Of a stretch of 64,000 nucleotides of DNA, positions 57,525 through 64,000 are shown one piece after another. The first letter of the stretch is position 1; each line of letters starts with the position of its first letter. The stretch spans positions 1-64,000 of the forward strand of contig NZ_JOCF01000056.1 of NCBI RefSeq assembly GCF_000720635.1, given 5' to 3'. The position numbers were made by a program, and so were the translations under genes. The stretch is from Streptomyces sp. NRRL WC-3742 (GTDB taxonomy: Bacteria > Actinomycetota > Actinomycetes > Streptomycetales > Streptomycetaceae). The notes beneath the pieces were generated by a model, which did not search any database, had not been told where the DNA came from, and saw nothing but the letters and a program-made list of their open reading frames with translations.

Positions 57525-58693
57525 GCGCCGTGCCCGAGCATCTCAGGCTCCCGGTCGTCGTGGTGGCCGGTCTGCACCGGGCCGAACGCCGCCGCGCCGT
57601 CCAGGAGTTGCTGGAGGGCAGCGTCAACGGCGTGGTCCTCCACCACGACCTGCGCGACGCCTCGCACGGCGCCGTCCACCGCGAACTGCGCGACGCCGGC
57701 GGCACCATCGCCGCGTCGGACGTCCCGCTGACGAACGACTGCCCCTGCTGCGCCCTGCGCGAGGACCTGCTGCCCGAACTGCTGCGGATCGCGCAGGCCG
57801 GGCAACACGGCCTGGCCGTCGTCGAACTGTGGGGCGGCAGCGACCCGCACCCCGCCGTCGAGGTGATCGCCGCCGGGGAGGTGGACGGCCGTCCGCTGGA
57901 GGAGTTCGTCGAACTGGCGGGCGTGGTGGTGGCGGTCGACCCGGACCGGCTGCTCGGCGAACTCTCCGTCCCCGACGACCTCGCCGAGCACGGCGAACAC
58001 ACCTCCCTGGAGGACACCCGCACCCGCGCGGAGGCGCTCGCCCACCAGATCGAGTACGCCACCACGATCGCCGTCGCCCGTGGCGGGGAGACGGGCCTCG
58101 CGATGCTGCGCCAGCTGCACCCCACGGCGCGGCGCGTGCTGCTGGGCACCGGCGAGCTGCTGCGGGCGGCACTGGGCGGCTTCGACGTCGCGGCCGCCCG
58201 GGACCGGGTCAACCCCGCCCTCGCGCTGCTGCCGCAACAGGCCGACGAGGCGGGGGTGGCCACCCTGGTGTGGGAGCGCCGCCGCCCGCTGCACCCGGTT
58301 CGGCTGTACGAGGCGCTGGAACTGCTCGTCCCGGCCGCCCAGCGCAGCCGCGGACGGTTCTGGCTGGCCAACCGGCCCGAGCTGATGCTCGCCTGGGACG
58401 CGGCCGGGGCGAACCTGGCCGTCGAGGAGTGCGGGCCCTGGCTGGCCGGACTGCCCGACGCCGCCTGGGAGTTCTACCCGCCCTCCCGCAGGGCGGCCGC
58501 AGCCCTCGACTGGCACCCCGCACACGGCGACCGCGTCCAGCAACTCGTCTTCACCGCCGAGGGATTGGACGTCGACGGGCTCACCGAACTGCTCGACTCC
58601 TGCCTGCTCACCGACGCCGAACTGACAGCGGGCGAGGCGGGCTGGAAGGCCCTGCCCGACGCCTTCGGGGACCTGCTCGAACCCGTCTCCTGA
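57521..58693 (+). CDS. COG0523/CobW-like protein lacking a Walker A motif
   Basis: This encodes 390 residues from GTG 57521, overlapping rpsN. COG0523 features: metal-binding [12 protein letters not shown] (CxCC) near residue 70, the switch-like [12 protein letters not shown], and a C-terminal CobW_C domain ([51 protein letters not shown]). The usual GxxGxGKT nucleotide loop is replaced by [20 protein letters not shown], so GTP binding by the canonical route looks impossible. Zur-controlled members help deliver zinc to client proteins in starvation. It may be a non-hydrolysing metal chaperone or use another site. Confidence 0.85.
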   Translation: MSAVPEHLRLPVVVVAGLHRAERRRAVQELLEGSVNGVVLHHDLRDASHGAVHRELRDAGGTIAASDVPLTNDCPCCALREDLLPELLRIAQAGQHGLAVVELWGGSDPHPAVEVIAAGEVDGRPLEEFVELAGVVVAVDPDRLLGELSVPDDLAEHGEHTSLEDTRTRAEALAHQIEYATTIAVARGGETGLAMLRQLHPTARRVLLGTGELLRAALGGFDVAAARDRVNPALALLPQQADEAGVATLVWERRRPLHPVRLYEALELLVPAAQRSRGRFWLANRPELMLAWDAAGANLAVEECGPWLAGLPDAAWEFYPPSRRAAAALDWHPAHGDRVQQLVFTAEGLDVDGLTELLDSCLLTDAELTAGEAGWKALPDAFGDLLEPVS

Positions 58694-58711
58694 CCAGAGA
58701 GAGGAACCGCC

Positions 58712-58783
58712 ATGGCCAAGCGCCCTGCCGGCGGCCGTCCGGCCCGTCCGCCCCCGAACCCCCTCGTCGAGGCGGGCATCACC
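58712..58783 (+). pseudogene. rpsR: truncated uS18 paralogue gene
   Basis: ATG 58712 (AGAGAGGAA upstream, 19 bp after the COG0523 gene) begins MAKRPAGGRPARPPPNPLVE, AGIT, matching the N-terminus of zinc-independent S18. After 24 codons similarity stops: the expected core (DYKDT, RRVTG, QRQIARAVKNAR) is absent and sequence continues into a hairpin element (58789-58806). The frame stays open to 58957 but encodes nothing S18-like. It completes the usual gene set of this operon but is broken. Confidence 0.7.
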
Positions 58784-58788
58784 TGTCC

Positions 58789-58806
58789 CCCAGCCTGGCG
58801 GCTGGG
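58789..58806. repeat. hairpin at the rpsR breakpoint
   Basis: CCCAGCC (58789-58795), loop TGGC, GGCTGGG (58800-58806), followed by AGGTGCCCCCAC. It resembles short palindromic elements scattered in Streptomyces intergenic DNA and marks where rpsR similarity ends. Confidence 0.5.
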
Positions 58807-59056
58807 AGGTGCCCCCACCGCAGTGGCTCCCTCCTCGGCACCGCCGATGCACGCACCCCAACAACGCCCGCTGATCCGACGTGATCCGAAAGACACGGCC
58901 TATAGGCCGACGACGGCCGGAGCCGCCCGCTCCCATGGGTCGTCCGGTGCAAGATGAACACGCGCCAGGACGCCCCGTCCACCAAGATCGCCGAACGCAG
59001 AACCTGCAGCTCGACTCGCGGCCGTTGCCGTCGCTGCGGATCGTCGGGGGAGCTGG

Positions 59057-60709
59057 TCAGGCGGTGATCGCGTTCAGGTCGATGGTGTTGGCGATGGCCT
59101 GCATGCCGGCGGCGTTGGGGTGCAGGTGGTCGCCGGAGTCGTAGGTGCTGTTCAGGGCGGTGGGGTCGGTGGGGCTGGCGAGCGCGGTTGCGGTGTCGAA
59201 GTGGCCGTCGAAGTGGCCCGGGGTGCGGATCCAGTCGTTGGCCTGCTGGCGGATGGATTCGAGCACTGCCGTGTAGCGGGCATGGCCCTTGAACGGCATG
59301 ATGGTGGCGCCGAAGATCTTGACGCCCTTGGCGTGGGCGGCCTCGATGAGCGTCTGGTAACCGTCGATCAGGTCCTGCGCGGTCAGGGCGGTGCCGTTCG
59401 GGCCGGCGTTGTTGCAGATGTCGTTGATCCCTTCGAGCAGGATCACGGCGCTCACCGCGGGCTGGCTGAGTGCGGCGTCGAAGCGCTTGAGGGCGCTGAC
59501 GCCTTGGTACGCGGTCGGCGAGTCGGTAAGGACCCGGTTGCCGCCGATGCCGAGGTCGACGACGCCGCGCAGCTGGCCGGTGGGCTGGCTGCGGAGCCGG
59601 GCACCGAGGAGGTTGGGCCAGCGCTGGTTGCTGCCGTCGGCGATGTTGCTGCCGTCGGTGATGGAGTCGCCGAAGGCGACGACGGTGCCGGTCGCGGTGG
59701 TGGACACCAGATCCAGGCCGGAGAGGAAGAACCAGGAGGTCGCGGTGGTGGTGTAGTTCGTGCCCGCGTCCTCGGCGCTGTGGTCGCCCGACGTGGAGAT
59801 GTAGGTGGTCTCGTGGGCGGCGGCGTGCTGGGTCGAGGCACCGGTCGTGCCGGAGAGGTAGATGCTGACCAGCAGGTTCTGCCCGGGGGCGATCTGCATG
59901 GTGAGCGGGTCGGAGCGCAGCTCCGCGCCGGCGGGGATGGTGGTGCCGGTGGCGCCGGCGAATGTGACGGCGTGGTGGGTTCCACTGACGGCGGTCGGGC
60001 CGGAGTCCCGTACGGCGATGTCGACCTTGCCGATGGTGAGGGGGGTGGTGCCGTAGCGGTTGGAGAGGTTGATCTGCGGTGCGGTGCCGCCCGCGTCGGC
60101 GTGCACCGTCATGCGCACGGTCTGGTTGCTGAACGAGCGTCCCCCGGCGACCACTGCGTTGGCCCAGGCACCGATGCGGGGCAGAGCGGTCAGTTGCCAG
60201 CGCTGGTTGTCATTGGTCGTCGCCGGCCACTGGATTACTGGTGCGCCGGCGGTGGTGGAGGAGCCGCTGACGTCGGCGGCCTGGTTGGAGGCGACGTTAA
60301 CCAGCTGGTAGCCACCGGCGGGGTCGGCGGTGATGCGCCACTGCTGGTGGGTCTGCCCGGTGCATGGGTTCTGCCGGAGCTGTACGCCGGCGGTGGTGGT
60401 GCCGTCGGTGTCGAGACACATGCCGCTGTTCACGCTGACCACACGGTAGACGCCGGAGCCGAGCGAGGTGAGGGCCCACTGCTGGTTGGCTCCCTTGCGC
60501 ACGGTCCCTTGCCGCACGCCAGCCCCGGGCGCGGTGGAGGTACTGATGACGTCCAGGGCCAAGCCGCTGTGCACATTGGTGATCAGATAGACGCCGTCGG
60601 GGACCACGCCTGCGGTGGTGGCGGCCGAGGCGACAGCTGTATTCGCAGTCACGTCCGCGCCTATCGCGGGCGTCGCCGTGCAGGAGGTGGCGTCCTTGAA
60701 CGTTCGGGG
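59057..60709 (-). CDS. ricin-type lectin / SGNH (GDSL-like) hydrolase fusion
   Basis: This encodes 550 residues from GTG 60709 (GAGAGGTGA upstream; GTG 60721 is an alternative). Residues about 40-175 hold a ricin-B/CBM13 trefoil with QW repeats (NQQWALTSL, HQQWRITAD, NQRWQLTAL). Next comes a beta domain (SFSNQTVRMTVHADAGGTAP), then an SGNH hydrolase: VVAFGDSITDGS (Ser), LGIGGNRVL (Gly), LLEGINDICN (Asn) and DHLHPNAAG (Asp/His). It would be an esterase on a polysaccharide. Oddly there is no signal peptide: the first 20 residues are polar. The 5' end may have been lost or replaced. Confidence 0.82.
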   Translation of the reverse strand, partial: PRTFKDATSCTATPAIGADVTANTAVASAATTAGVVPDGVYLITNVHSGLALDVISTSTAPGAGVRQGTVRKGANQQWALTSLGSGVYRVVSVNSGMCLDTDGTTTAGVQLRQNPCTGQTHQQWRITADPAGGYQLVNVASNQAADVSGSSTTAGAPVIQWPATTNDNQRWQLTALPRIGAWANAVVAGGRSFSNQTVRMTVHADAGGTAPQINLSNRYGTTPLTIGKVDIAVRDSGPTAVSGTHHAVTFAGATGTTIPAGAELRSDPLTMQIAPGQNLLVSIYLSGTTGASTQHAAAHETTYISTSGDHSAEDAGTNYTTTATSWFFLSGLDLVSTTATGTVVAFGDSITDGSNIADGSNQRWPNLLGARLRSQPTGQLRGVVDLGIGGNRVLTDSPTAYQGVSALKRFDAALSQPAVSAVILLEGINDICNNAGPNGTALTAQDLIDGYQTLIEAAHAKGVKIFGATIMPFKGHARYTAVLESIRQQANDWIRTPGHFDGHFDTATALASPTDPTALNSTYDSGDHLHPNAAGMQAIANTIDLNAITA

Positions 60710-60721
60710 CACGGGTGTCAC

Positions 60722-61082
60722 CTCTCAGTAGTGGAGAAGATACGGGCTGTTGGGGCGATGGCGAATCGGGTCCCACCGACTGGCCGACTCAGAGAGCGAC
60801 AGTAGTCGGTGCGGTCACCACGACGGTGGTCGGGCTGTTCACAAGTGACCCTGACCAGGAAAGACTGTGATCTAGCGAAGATCGCTTCCCGCGTCGCTGT
60901 AGATCGTTTCCCGAACCGCTCCAACGTGGCTCGTCTCTCATCGGCATCAGGCCGGAGTGATGCATAGGCCGTGCTCCAGCTGGGCCACTATGCTCTCGGC
61001 TACATGTGACGAGAACATAACGAGTGCTGAAGCGGACCGTCGTGGCCCGTGGGCATGCCTCCACCCTCGGCGGTCCGAGGGA
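60722..61082. other. gene-poor stretch of lower GC
   Basis: About 360 bp with lower GC than the surroundings. No frame shows sustained codon bias or recognisable protein. Its left end presumably carries the promoter of the SGNH hydrolase gene. Confidence 0.4.
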
Positions 61083-61345
61083 TCAGTGGGCGACGTCGGC
61101 CTGCCGGGCCCAGGTCAGGATGCGGGCGCGCTCGTCCGTGGCCCACGTAGACGCGTTGATCGTCCCCTCGCGCGTGATCTGGGGTGCTTCGGCGAGGCGG
61201 CACACCCTGGCCCCACGGATTGGTCTCGCCGGTCTCCAGCGGCCAAGTACCCAGACTCATCCCCCAGGCGCCGGAGCCGTCGCTGTGGAGCTCGGCGACG
61301 CACCATGCCGGATCGCCGTCGATGACCTGGCCGAGCTCGCGGTCG
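61083..61345 (-). pseudogene. frameshifted gene fragment
   Basis: Leftward, one frame reads LGQVIDGDPAWCVAELHSDG, then GAWGMSLGTWPLETGETNPW; after a shift near 61195-61205 another frame continues CRLAEAPQITREGTINASTW, ATDERARILTWARQADVAH and a stop. Both halves have coding-like composition and join naturally, so this is one gene with a frameshift and no start. The family is not recognised. Confidence 0.6.
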
Positions 61346-61366
61346 ACCGGCCGCAGGAGGCCCCGG

Positions 61367-61396
61367 GGAGCCGCGGCGCGTGGGCGCCGCGGCTCC
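61367..61396 (-). terminator. terminator hairpin of the S53 protease gene
   Basis: Perfect 13-bp arms GGAGCCGCGGCGC (61367-61379) and GCGCCGCGGCTCC (61384-61396) with a 4-base loop, 18 bp beyond the protease stop. Confidence 0.8.
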
Positions 61397-61413
61397 TTGC
61401 ATACGCAGGGGTG

Positions 61414-63405
61414 TCAGGAGGTGGCGAGCGAGGTGTCGTCGACCACGAAGCTGGTCTGCAGCGAGCCGTCCTCGACGCCGTTGAACTTCACGGTGACGCT
61501 CTGGCCCGCGTAGGACGAGACGTCGAAGGTGCGCAGCTGGTACCCGGCGGCGGCGTCCACGTTGGAGTAGGTCTTCAGCGTGGTGCCGTTCACCGAGACG
61601 GTCAGCTTGTCGTAGGCGGTGCTACCGGTTTCGGCGGTGTCGATGTGCAGGTAGAAGCTGAGTGTCGCCTTGCAGCCGGACGGGATGGTCACCGTCTGGG
61701 AGAGGGCGTCGGTGTGGCTGGTGCCGTAGCCGTCGAGCCACGCCTTCCAGCTGCCGCCGTGGGCGGCCTCGCTGCTGGAGTTGTCGATGACGCCGGAGCT
61801 GGCCGTCCACGGGGCGGCGCTGCCGGTCTCGAAGCCCGCGTTGCCGAGCAGCTGGGCGGGGGTGCAGGTGCCGCCGGCGCCGGTGACGGTCCAGCCGAAG
61901 GTGGTGGAGCCGCTGGCGCCGGTGGTGTCGGTGGCGGTGACCGTCGCGGTGGAGTTGCCGGCGGTGGTCGCGGTGCCGGTGATCAGGCCGGTGGAGGTGT
62001 TGATGGACAGGCCGGCGGGCAGGCCGCTCGCGCTGTAGGTGAGGGTCTGGCCGGAGGCGGAGTCGGTGGCGTGGATCTGGAGGCTGACGGCGGAGCCCTG
62101 GGCGGTGCTCTGGCTGCCGGGGTTGGTGACGGAGACGGTGTTGCCGCCGGTGCTGCCGGAGGTGAAGGCGGCGGTGCCGTTGGGGGTGCCGAGGCCGGTC
62201 GGGCCGTCGTAGCCGGTGGCGGCGGTGCAGAGGTAGGACGGGGAGCAGCTGCCGTTGGCGCCGCTGGTCACGTCGTAGAGCGAGCCGGTGTGGGCGTACG
62301 GGTACGAGGCCGGGGTGGTCCCGCCGGCCGGGGAGCCGGCGAGGGCGTAGACGGCGGCGATGATCGGGGCGGAGGCACTGGTGCCGCCGTAGACGTTCCA
62401 GCCGGAACCGCCGTAGGTCTGGTAGACGGCGACGCCGGTGGCCGGGTCGGCGACGGCGGAGACGTCGGCGACGGTGCGCTTGCCGCAGCCGGTGTCCTTC
62501 TGCCAGCTCGGCTTGGGGTCGTAGGCGGAGCAGCCGGAGCCGGCGCCGTTGCCGCCGGCACTGCTGCCCCAGACCTTCTCGCTCCAACCACGCGCGGTGG
62601 AGGCGCGGTTGAGGCTGGTGCCGCCGACGGCGGTGACGTACTGGGAGGCGGCGGGGTACTCGACGCCGTAGCCGGAGTCGCCGGAGGAGACGGTGATGGC
62701 GACGCCGGGGTGGTTGAAGTAACTGGCGTCGGAGGCCGTGTCGGTGGAGTCCTCGGAGCCGCCGTAGCTGTTGGAGACGTACTTGGCGCCCATGCTCACG
62801 GCGGTGTTGACGGCCGTGCCGAGGTTGTCCATGGTCGCGCTGTCGGCCTCGACCAGCAGGATGTGGCAGTTGGGGCAGACGGCGCTGACCATGTCGACGT
62901 CGAGGGAGATCTCGCCGGCCCAGCCGGTGTCGGCGGCCGGGTAGCTGGTGCCGCCGCGCTGGTCGACCTTCTTGAAGCAGCCGTTGGCGGTGGTGCAGGC
63001 GGGCAGGCCGTACTGGGAGCGGTACGAGGCGAGGTCGGACTCCGCGTTGGGGTCGTCGTTGGCGTCGACGATGGCCACGGTGGCGCCGGAACCCGCCGAC
63101 GTGGGCAGGTTGTAGGCGGAGGCGAGGTCGCTGGGCCCGTACCCGGACGGGTTGATGGCCGGGGCGAGCGTCAGGTGCTGGGCGAGGTCGGTGCGGACGA
63201 GGGCCAGGCAGGCCATCTCGCCGGGGTGGCTGGGGGCGGCACAGACCCGCTTGGTGGCGGCGCCGGTGGTGGGCGCGTCGGTCTGGGCGTCCGCGCTCGG
63301 TGCGGTGGTCGCGAGCAGACCGGTGGCGGCCATGGCCAGGGCGGGCAGGGCCGCGAGGAGTCTGCGCGCCCGGGAGCGCACAGCGGTGGGGGAGTGGAAG
63401 CGCAA
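61414..63405 (-). CDS. secreted S53 (sedolisin) serine-carboxyl protease with accessory domains
   Basis: This encodes 663 residues from ATG 63405. Signal peptide to about residue 40 (RRLLAALPALAMAATGLLAT, PSADAQ). The S53 catalytic residues are all present: Glu165 and Asp169 in GEISLDVDM, oxyanion Asp243 in SSGDSGY, and nucleophile Ser343 in YGGTSASAP. There is almost no propeptide, which is short for this family. After the catalytic domain come a putative Ig/cadherin-like domain (LTYSASGLPAGLSINTSTGL) and a jelly-roll-like C-terminus (LLGNAGFETGSAAPW) that may bind substrate. It would degrade extracellular protein. Monocistronic with its own terminator. Confidence 0.88.
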   Translation of the reverse strand: MRFHSPTAVRSRARRLLAALPALAMAATGLLATTAPSADAQTDAPTTGAATKRVCAAPSHPGEMACLALVRTDLAQHLTLAPAINPSGYGPSDLASAYNLPTSAGSGATVAIVDANDDPNAESDLASYRSQYGLPACTTANGCFKKVDQRGGTSYPAADTGWAGEISLDVDMVSAVCPNCHILLVEADSATMDNLGTAVNTAVSMGAKYVSNSYGGSEDSTDTASDASYFNHPGVAITVSSGDSGYGVEYPAASQYVTAVGGTSLNRASTARGWSEKVWGSSAGGNGAGSGCSAYDPKPSWQKDTGCGKRTVADVSAVADPATGVAVYQTYGGSGWNVYGGTSASAPIIAAVYALAGSPAGGTTPASYPYAHTGSLYDVTSGANGSCSPSYLCTAATGYDGPTGLGTPNGTAAFTSGSTGGNTVSVTNPGSQSTAQGSAVSLQIHATDSASGQTLTYSASGLPAGLSINTSTGLITGTATTAGNSTATVTATDTTGASGSTTFGWTVTGAGGTCTPAQLLGNAGFETGSAAPWTASSGVIDNSSSEAAHGGSWKAWLDGYGTSHTDALSQTVTIPSGCKATLSFYLHIDTAETGSTAYDKLTVSVNGTTLKTYSNVDAAAGYQLRTFDVSSYAGQSVTVKFNGVEDGSLQTSFVVDDTSLATS

Positions 63406-63815
63406 GGTTCGACCCTCCGTGGGGGGACGAGGGGCGCGGCCGGTTCCGGCATGGGGTGCTCACCGGTACGGGCTCGGGCCCGTGCTGACGGATCGTGGCA
63501 TGTGCTGACCGGCCCCCGGCGGTGGCCGCGGGCCGACGTGGTGCTTGCGCTGTACGGCAGGTGGACGACCCACGTGAGCGTGGGGTCAGGCTCATGACAG
63601 GCGGATTCGCGCAGATGGAGCCACATCACAGCCGGACACTTGCCGACTGGTGAGGCCATGAGGCTACTGACGGGTCGTCTAGGACGACAAGGCGGTGGTC
63701 GACGGCTTTACCACCCCTTGGCAGTGAATTTCCGAGGAGCAGAGCCGGGCCCGGGGGCCGCGCAGGAGCGCTGCCCCCGGCGGGGCCCGCCTGGGCGTGG
63801 TCCGAAAGACACGCC
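63406..63815. other. intergenic region with two hairpins
   Basis: About 410 bp. It should carry the promoter of the leftward S53 gene at its left end. I see no gene. At its right end lie the hairpins at 63753-63778 and 63793-63816. Confidence 0.4.
63753..63778. terminator. GC hairpin
   Basis: GGGGGC-C-GCGC (63753-63763) pairs with GCGC-T-GCCCCC (63768-63778) around an AGGA loop with one mismatch; probably part of the terminator of the leftward gene entering from the right. Confidence 0.5.
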
Positions 63816-63816
63816 C
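63793..63816 (-). terminator. hairpin overlapping the stop of the right-edge gene
   Basis: GGGCGTG (63793-63799) and CACGCCC (63810-63816) flank GTCCGAAAGA. A 22/26-identical but decayed copy lies at about 58874-58899. Confidence 0.55.
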
Positions 63817-64000
63817 TACTGGTCCGAGGGCGGCTCGTCCCGGTACGGGGCCCGGGGCTGGGGGACGGTGTGTTGCTCGGAGACCTCGATCCGCGGCGCG
63901 GCGGTGGCCGAGGCGCCCGGGCTGGGCCGCCAGGTTCCGGTGAGGTCCACCCAGCTGTCCGTGGCCGGCGCCGGGCCGGTGGTATGCACCAGGACGCGCA
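63816..64000 (-). CDS. 3' end of a TIGR03943-like membrane protein gene (partial)
   Basis: The leftward frame is open from the window edge to a TAG at 63818-63816 and encodes about 60 residues: RVLVHTTGPAPATDSWVDLT, GTWRPSP, an Ala-rich linker, IEVSEQHTVPQPRAPY and DEPPSDQ. The strand pattern (DSWVDLTGTWRP) followed by a short tail ending in a Pro-Arg-x-Pro-Tyr segment matches the C-terminus of TIGR03943-family proteins. These are often encoded near a permease and near zinc-starvation ribosomal genes in actinomycetes. The start lies outside the window. Confidence 0.55.
   Translation of the reverse strand, partial: RVLVHTTGPAPATDSWVDLTGTWRPSPGASATAAPRIEVSEQHTVPQPRAPYRDEPPSDQ

Noticed and set aside
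58784..58957. Continuation of the frame after the rpsR stub as a real small protein
   Set aside because: Composition changes at the hairpin, there are no conserved features, and the frame is open only because of high GC.
60947..61018. Leftward 23-residue ORF in the lower-GC stretch
   Set aside because: Third codon positions are mixed, with no Shine-Dalgarno and no supporting context, unlike the small ORF at 12906.
1..64000. tRNA, rRNA, riboswitch and replication-origin signals
   Set aside because: I saw no tRNA T-loop/CCA-like pattern, no rRNA sequence, no convincing riboswitch consensus and no DnaA-box cluster by eye.

Overview
The window is chromosomal DNA of a high-GC actinomycete, almost certainly a member of the Streptomycetaceae (Streptomyces or Kitasatospora type). 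The evidence is third-position GC saturation in nearly every gene, a gamma-butyrolactone-receptor-type regulator, rare TTA leucine codons in a few non-core genes, leaderless-looking promoters, many secreted proteins, and a zinc-responsive set of cysteine-free ribosomal protein paralogues. I see no rRNA, tRNA, CRISPR array or intact transposase.

Layout. (1) 1-1000: a graveyard of integrase-like fragments, apparently with an inversion breakpoint. (2) 1.2-6.5 kb: a TenA-like protein, a lipoprotein, an unknown protein, a gamma-butyrolactone-receptor-like TetR regulator with an ARE-like site, and a DHA2-type drug exporter divergent from its own TetR regulator. (3) 6.8-20.8 kb: a compact, dissociated nonribosomal peptide synthetase locus. 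It holds an MFS exporter, a free-standing condensation-like protein with a degenerate active site, a C-A-T protein, a 23-codon small ORF locked between two ATGA overlaps, an acyl-CoA-dehydrogenase-like flavoprotein, two A-T proteins, and a last protein reading C, then only the C-terminal lobe of an A domain, then T, then a short-chain dehydrogenase-like domain. A 64-bp palindrome closes the locus. (4) 20.9-24.8 kb: a three-gene unit of unknown protein, MoxR-type AAA+ ATPase and DUF2201-type VWA/metallopeptidase protein. (5) 25-40.7 kb: accessory single genes. These include a broken and an intact DUF1772 copy, a NodB deacetylase, three AraC regulators, a phosphotransferase, an oxidoreductase, an MFS/ArsR pair, hemerythrin, Nudix, a YpfJ-like protease, an MBL hydrolase, and a Tat-exported PIG-L deacetylase with a propeller-like tail. 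Convergent pairs are separated by strong palindromic terminators.

(6) 40.9-53.7 kb: a carbohydrate uptake and catabolism island. A leftward operon (binding protein, two permeases, 2-hydroxyacid dehydrogenase, Gfo/Idh oxidoreductase, DUF993, sugar isomerase, glycerate kinase) diverges from a rightward pair (DUF2264 hydrolase-like, sugar isomerase), followed by a DeoR/LacI hybrid regulator. GATCGA half-sites recur in the operon promoter and the regulator promoter. The genes imply import of a glycan or glycoside, opening by the DUF2264 enzyme, oxidation and isomerisation, and exit through hydroxypyruvate/glycerate to glycolysis; the substrate is unknown.

(7) 54-64 kb: a small membrane protein, a self-operator-bearing HTH regulator coupled to an MFS exporter, then a Zur-box-controlled cluster (rpmG, rpmB, rpsN, a COG0523 protein without a Walker A motif, and a truncated rpsR). 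A secreted-enzyme segment (ricin/SGNH hydrolase, a frameshifted pseudogene, an S53 protease) follows, and the 3' end of a TIGR03943-like gene runs off the window.
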